Shown here: positions 62,239 through 64,000 of the stretch, one piece after another
How the letters are laid out: every line of letters starts with the position of its first letter
How positions within the stretch are numbered: position 1 is the first letter of the stretch
The notes under the pieces: model-generated
Database searches by the model: none
What the model was told of the DNA's origin: nothing
What the model saw: only the letters and a program-made list of their open reading frames with translations
Position numbers and translations under genes: made by a program
From: Streptomyces sp. XY006
GTDB lineage: Bacteria; Actinomycetota; Actinomycetes; Streptomycetales; Streptomycetaceae
Direction: 5' to 3'
Assembly (NCBI RefSeq): GCF_002237655.1
Contig: NZ_NOKT01000001.1
Coordinates: 124,001-188,000 of the forward strand
DNA: 64,000 bases

Positions 62239-63128
62239 GGGGTGCGGCCGCCTTCCCACAGGGCGAGCAGCGCCTCACCGAGGCTGTGGGCCGGGCGCCA
62301 GCCCAGTGCCTCCTCGGCGGCGCCGATGTCGGAACACTGCCACGACACCAGCGCCGACCGGGCCGAACCCGCCGTGGTCTCCTCGATCCGGCCCCGGAAA
62401 CCGGCGAGGTGGGCGAGGGTGCGCACCAGGTCGCGCACCGGCACCGCCCGGCCCCCGCCGATGTTGAGGACCGGCGGCAGCGGGCCGGGGGCCGTGGCCG
62501 CGAGCAGGGCGGCCCGTGCCACGTCGCGTACGTCGACGAAGTCGCGGTGGGCGGACAGGTCGCCGAGCCGCAGCACCGCCTCCGGGTCGGACCCGGCCTC
62601 GCGCAGCAGCGCGGCGATCCGGCCGGGCAGCCCGGTGGGCGGCGCTCCGGCACCCACCGGGTTGCCCACCCGCAGGACCACCGCGTCCAGGCCCGAGGTG
62701 GTCACCGTGACCGTGCCCGCGAGTTTGGTCGCACCGTAGGGGCCGACCGGGCGGGTGGCCGCCGCCTCCGTGACCGGCGCGTCGGGGATGCCTGGGCCGT
62801 ACTCGGCGGCCGAGCCCAGGTGCACAAGGCGGGCGGCGGGGGCCGCCGCCCGCAACGCGGCGCACAGGACGGCCGGACCGCGGGTGTTGACCTCGGCGAG
62901 GGTGACGGCGTCGCCGCCGGTCGCGCCCGCACAGTTGATCACCGTGTCGGGCGCGGCCGGCGCGAGGGTCTTCGCCAGCTGCTCCGGGCCGACCCGGGCG
63001 AGGTCGACGTCGAGGTCGGCGGCCGGCGACCGGCCGCCGGTGAGGACCAGCGTGCCGGGCAGGGCACGCAGCCGCTCGGCGACGTGGGCGCCCAGATAGC
63101 CGGTGGAGCCCAGGACGAGAATGCGCAT
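62235..63128 (-). CDS. NAD-dependent epimerase/dehydratase
   Basis: 297 residues, extended SDR fold. MRILVLGSTGYLGAHVAERL carries G-x-x-G-x-x-G (about 7-13). LVHLGSAAEYGPG and PVGPYGATKLAG give the Ser and the Tyr-x3-Lys. DLSAHRDFVDVRDVARAALL and LNIGGGRAVPVRDL follow as in nucleotide-sugar enzymes. It likely makes or changes an NDP-hexose(amine) for the polymer. It starts at ATG 63128, 7 bases after the nucleotidyltransferase. Confidence 0.9.
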   Translation of the reverse strand: MRILVLGSTGYLGAHVAERLRALPGTLVLTGGRSPAADLDVDLARVGPEQLAKTLAPAAPDTVINCAGATGGDAVTLAEVNTRGPAVLCAALRAAAPAARLVHLGSAAEYGPGIPDAPVTEAAATRPVGPYGATKLAGTVTVTTSGLDAVVLRVGNPVGAGAPPTGLPGRIAALLREAGSDPEAVLRLGDLSAHRDFVDVRDVARAALLAATAPGPLPPVLNIGGGRAVPVRDLVRTLAHLAGFRGRIEETTAGSARSALVSWQCSDIGAAEEALGWRPAHSLGEALLALWEGGRTP

Positions 63129-63135
63129 GGCGTGC

Positions 63136-63849
63136 TCAGGCTCCCTTGAGCAGAAGCGACTTGCGGGTGGTGAACTCGGCGTTGGCCTGGTCGTAGTCGT
63201 CCGGGCGGCCGATGTCCAGCCAGTAGCCGTCGAACTCGTAGGCGTGCGGCTGGTTGGAGGACTTCAGCAGGTCGAGGACCAACTCGTCGAAGCCGAGCGG
63301 GAGTCCGGGCGTGTACCCCTCCAGCGTGGAGCGCGACAGACCGTACACGCCCATCGAGACGCGGTAGTCCATGCTCGGCTTCTCGGTGAACGCCACGACC
63401 TTGCTGGCGTCGGTGGTCAGCACCCCGAAGTCGATGTGCACCTTGCGGGCGTACGTGGCGATGGTCAGCGGAGCGCCGGAGTCCCGGTGGCGCCGCAGGA
63501 CGTCGGCGTAGTCGAGGTCGGTCAGGACGTCGCCGTTCATCACCAGGAAGGTCTCGGGCAGCCGGTCGCGCAGGGTCAGCAGCGGGCCCATGGTGCCGAG
63601 CGGGCTCTCCTCGGTCGCGTAGTCGACGGACAGGCCCCACTGGGAGCCGTCGCCGACGTAGGCGCGGATGATCTCGCCGAGGTGGCCGATCGCGATGGTG
63701 CAGCTGGTGAAGCCGGCGGTGGAGAGCTGGCGCAGCACGATCTCCAGGATCGCGTGCTGGTCGCCGATGGGGACGAGCGGCTTGGGCAGCGCCGTGGTGT
63801 ACGGCCGCAGCCGGACGCCCTTGCCTCCCGCCAGGATCACTGCGTGCAT
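63136..63849 (-). CDS. Sugar-phosphate nucleotidyltransferase
   Basis: 237 residues. MHAVILAGGKGVRLRPYTTA and LPKPLVPIGDQHAILEIVLR form the G-x-G-x-R...K-P signature. VMNGDVLTDLDY holds the metal-binding Asp, and LDIGRPDDYDQAN is the C-terminal motif. It makes NDP-sugar from sugar phosphate and NTP in the cytoplasm. The start is ATG 63849 behind AGGAGGAG. It lies 43 bases after the partial epimerase. Confidence 0.93.
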   Translation of the reverse strand: MHAVILAGGKGVRLRPYTTALPKPLVPIGDQHAILEIVLRQLSTAGFTSCTIAIGHLGEIIRAYVGDGSQWGLSVDYATEESPLGTMGPLLTLRDRLPETFLVMNGDVLTDLDYADVLRRHRDSGAPLTIATYARKVHIDFGVLTTDASKVVAFTEKPSMDYRVSMGVYGLSRSTLEGYTPGLPLGFDELVLDLLKSSNQPHAYEFDGYWLDIGRPDDYDQANAEFTTRKSLLLKGA

Positions 63850-63892
63850 GGGGCTCCTCCTTCGTGAACGTGCGCTGACGTGCCGGACAGGG

Positions 63893-64000
63893 TCAGATGT
63901 TGTAGATGCCGGTCTTGTAGCGGGCGAGGTTGGCCGGGTCGCGGAAGAACGCCACGGTGTGGGCGAGGCCCTCCTCCAGGGTGTGCGCGGGCTGCCAGCC
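63893..64000 (-). CDS. NAD-dependent epimerase/dehydratase, C-terminal fragment
   Basis: The last 35 residues of a gene that continues past the right edge, read by translating the minus strand: GWQPAHTLEEGLAHTVAFFR, then DPANLARYKTGIYNI. This is the usual end of GalE/RmlB-like nucleotide-sugar epimerases. It is the first visible gene of the right-hand operon. Confidence 0.75.
   Translation of the reverse strand, partial: GWQPAHTLEEGLAHTVAFFRDPANLARYKTGIYNI

Overview
The window is about 72-73% G+C, has strong third-position GC bias and frequent GTG starts, and carries typical actinobacterial families (ANTAR, PucR, WYL and GlxA regulators, short cysteine-rich leader peptides). It fits a Streptomyces chromosome, probably outside the conserved core. 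I see no rRNA, tRNA, CRISPR array, insertion sequence or PKS/NRPS genes.

Layout, left part. Positions 1-3568 hold the start of an AI-2E-type permease, a cytochrome P450 that has lost its N-terminal half but keeps its ferredoxin partner, and a secreted amidohydrolase-like protein with a discoidin domain. Positions 3603-6141 are a compact SDR-SDR-TetR operon behind twin palindromic operators. Positions 6160-9198 hold three alpha/beta hydrolases, one of them a close look-alike of actinobacterial cutinases that hydrolyse polyesters. Two large regulators (LuxR-type and PucR-type) follow. Positions 13355-18314 are a complete branched-chain amino acid type ABC operon (livF-livG-livH-livM and a binding protein).

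Middle part. Positions 18351-29798 are a mixed block: a PotD-like lipoprotein, an SRPBCC protein, a GAF-ANTAR regulator, two tandem secreted repeat proteins, a GvpU-like protein, a saccharopine-dehydrogenase-like oxidoreductase divergent from a GlxA regulator, a RibD-like reductase, a WYL regulator divergent from RidA, and a STAS protein.

The core of the window is a sulfur-scavenging region, 30116-54224. It holds seven luciferase-like flavin monooxygenases (including SfnG-, SsuD- and DszA/NtaA-type enzymes), two acyl-CoA-dehydrogenase-fold monooxygenases (DszC/SfnB type), an FMN reductase, an amino-acid-type ABC transporter with two binding proteins and two permeases, a sulfonate-type ABC transporter (ssuABC), a TauD/AtsK-type dioxygenase, a vanadium haloperoxidase-like protein and a LysR regulator. 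Each of its three main operons begins with its own unannotated 23-26 codon leader ORF (31421 +, 43228 +, 54187 -) with clustered Cys codons close to the stop. In all three the predicted -10 box lies 6-8 bases before the ATG, which suggests leaderless messages. Two of the leaders are followed at once by a hairpin and a pyrimidine-rich stretch. The arrangement implies cysteine-sensing attenuation coordinating three operons.

Right part. Positions 54492-56200 are an alpha/beta hydrolase divergent from a TetR gene with two operators between them. A GtrA-family protein, a ZIP-type transporter and a two-TM protein with a PstS-like sensor domain follow. The last 4.5 kb, all minus strand, is a tightly coupled operon: a sugar nucleotidyltransferase, NAD-dependent epimerases, a spherulin-4 (Sph3-like) protein, a GH114 endo-galactosaminidase lipoprotein, a ComB-like phosphatase and a small unknown protein. 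It looks like the edge of a galactosamine-polymer locus that continues beyond the window.
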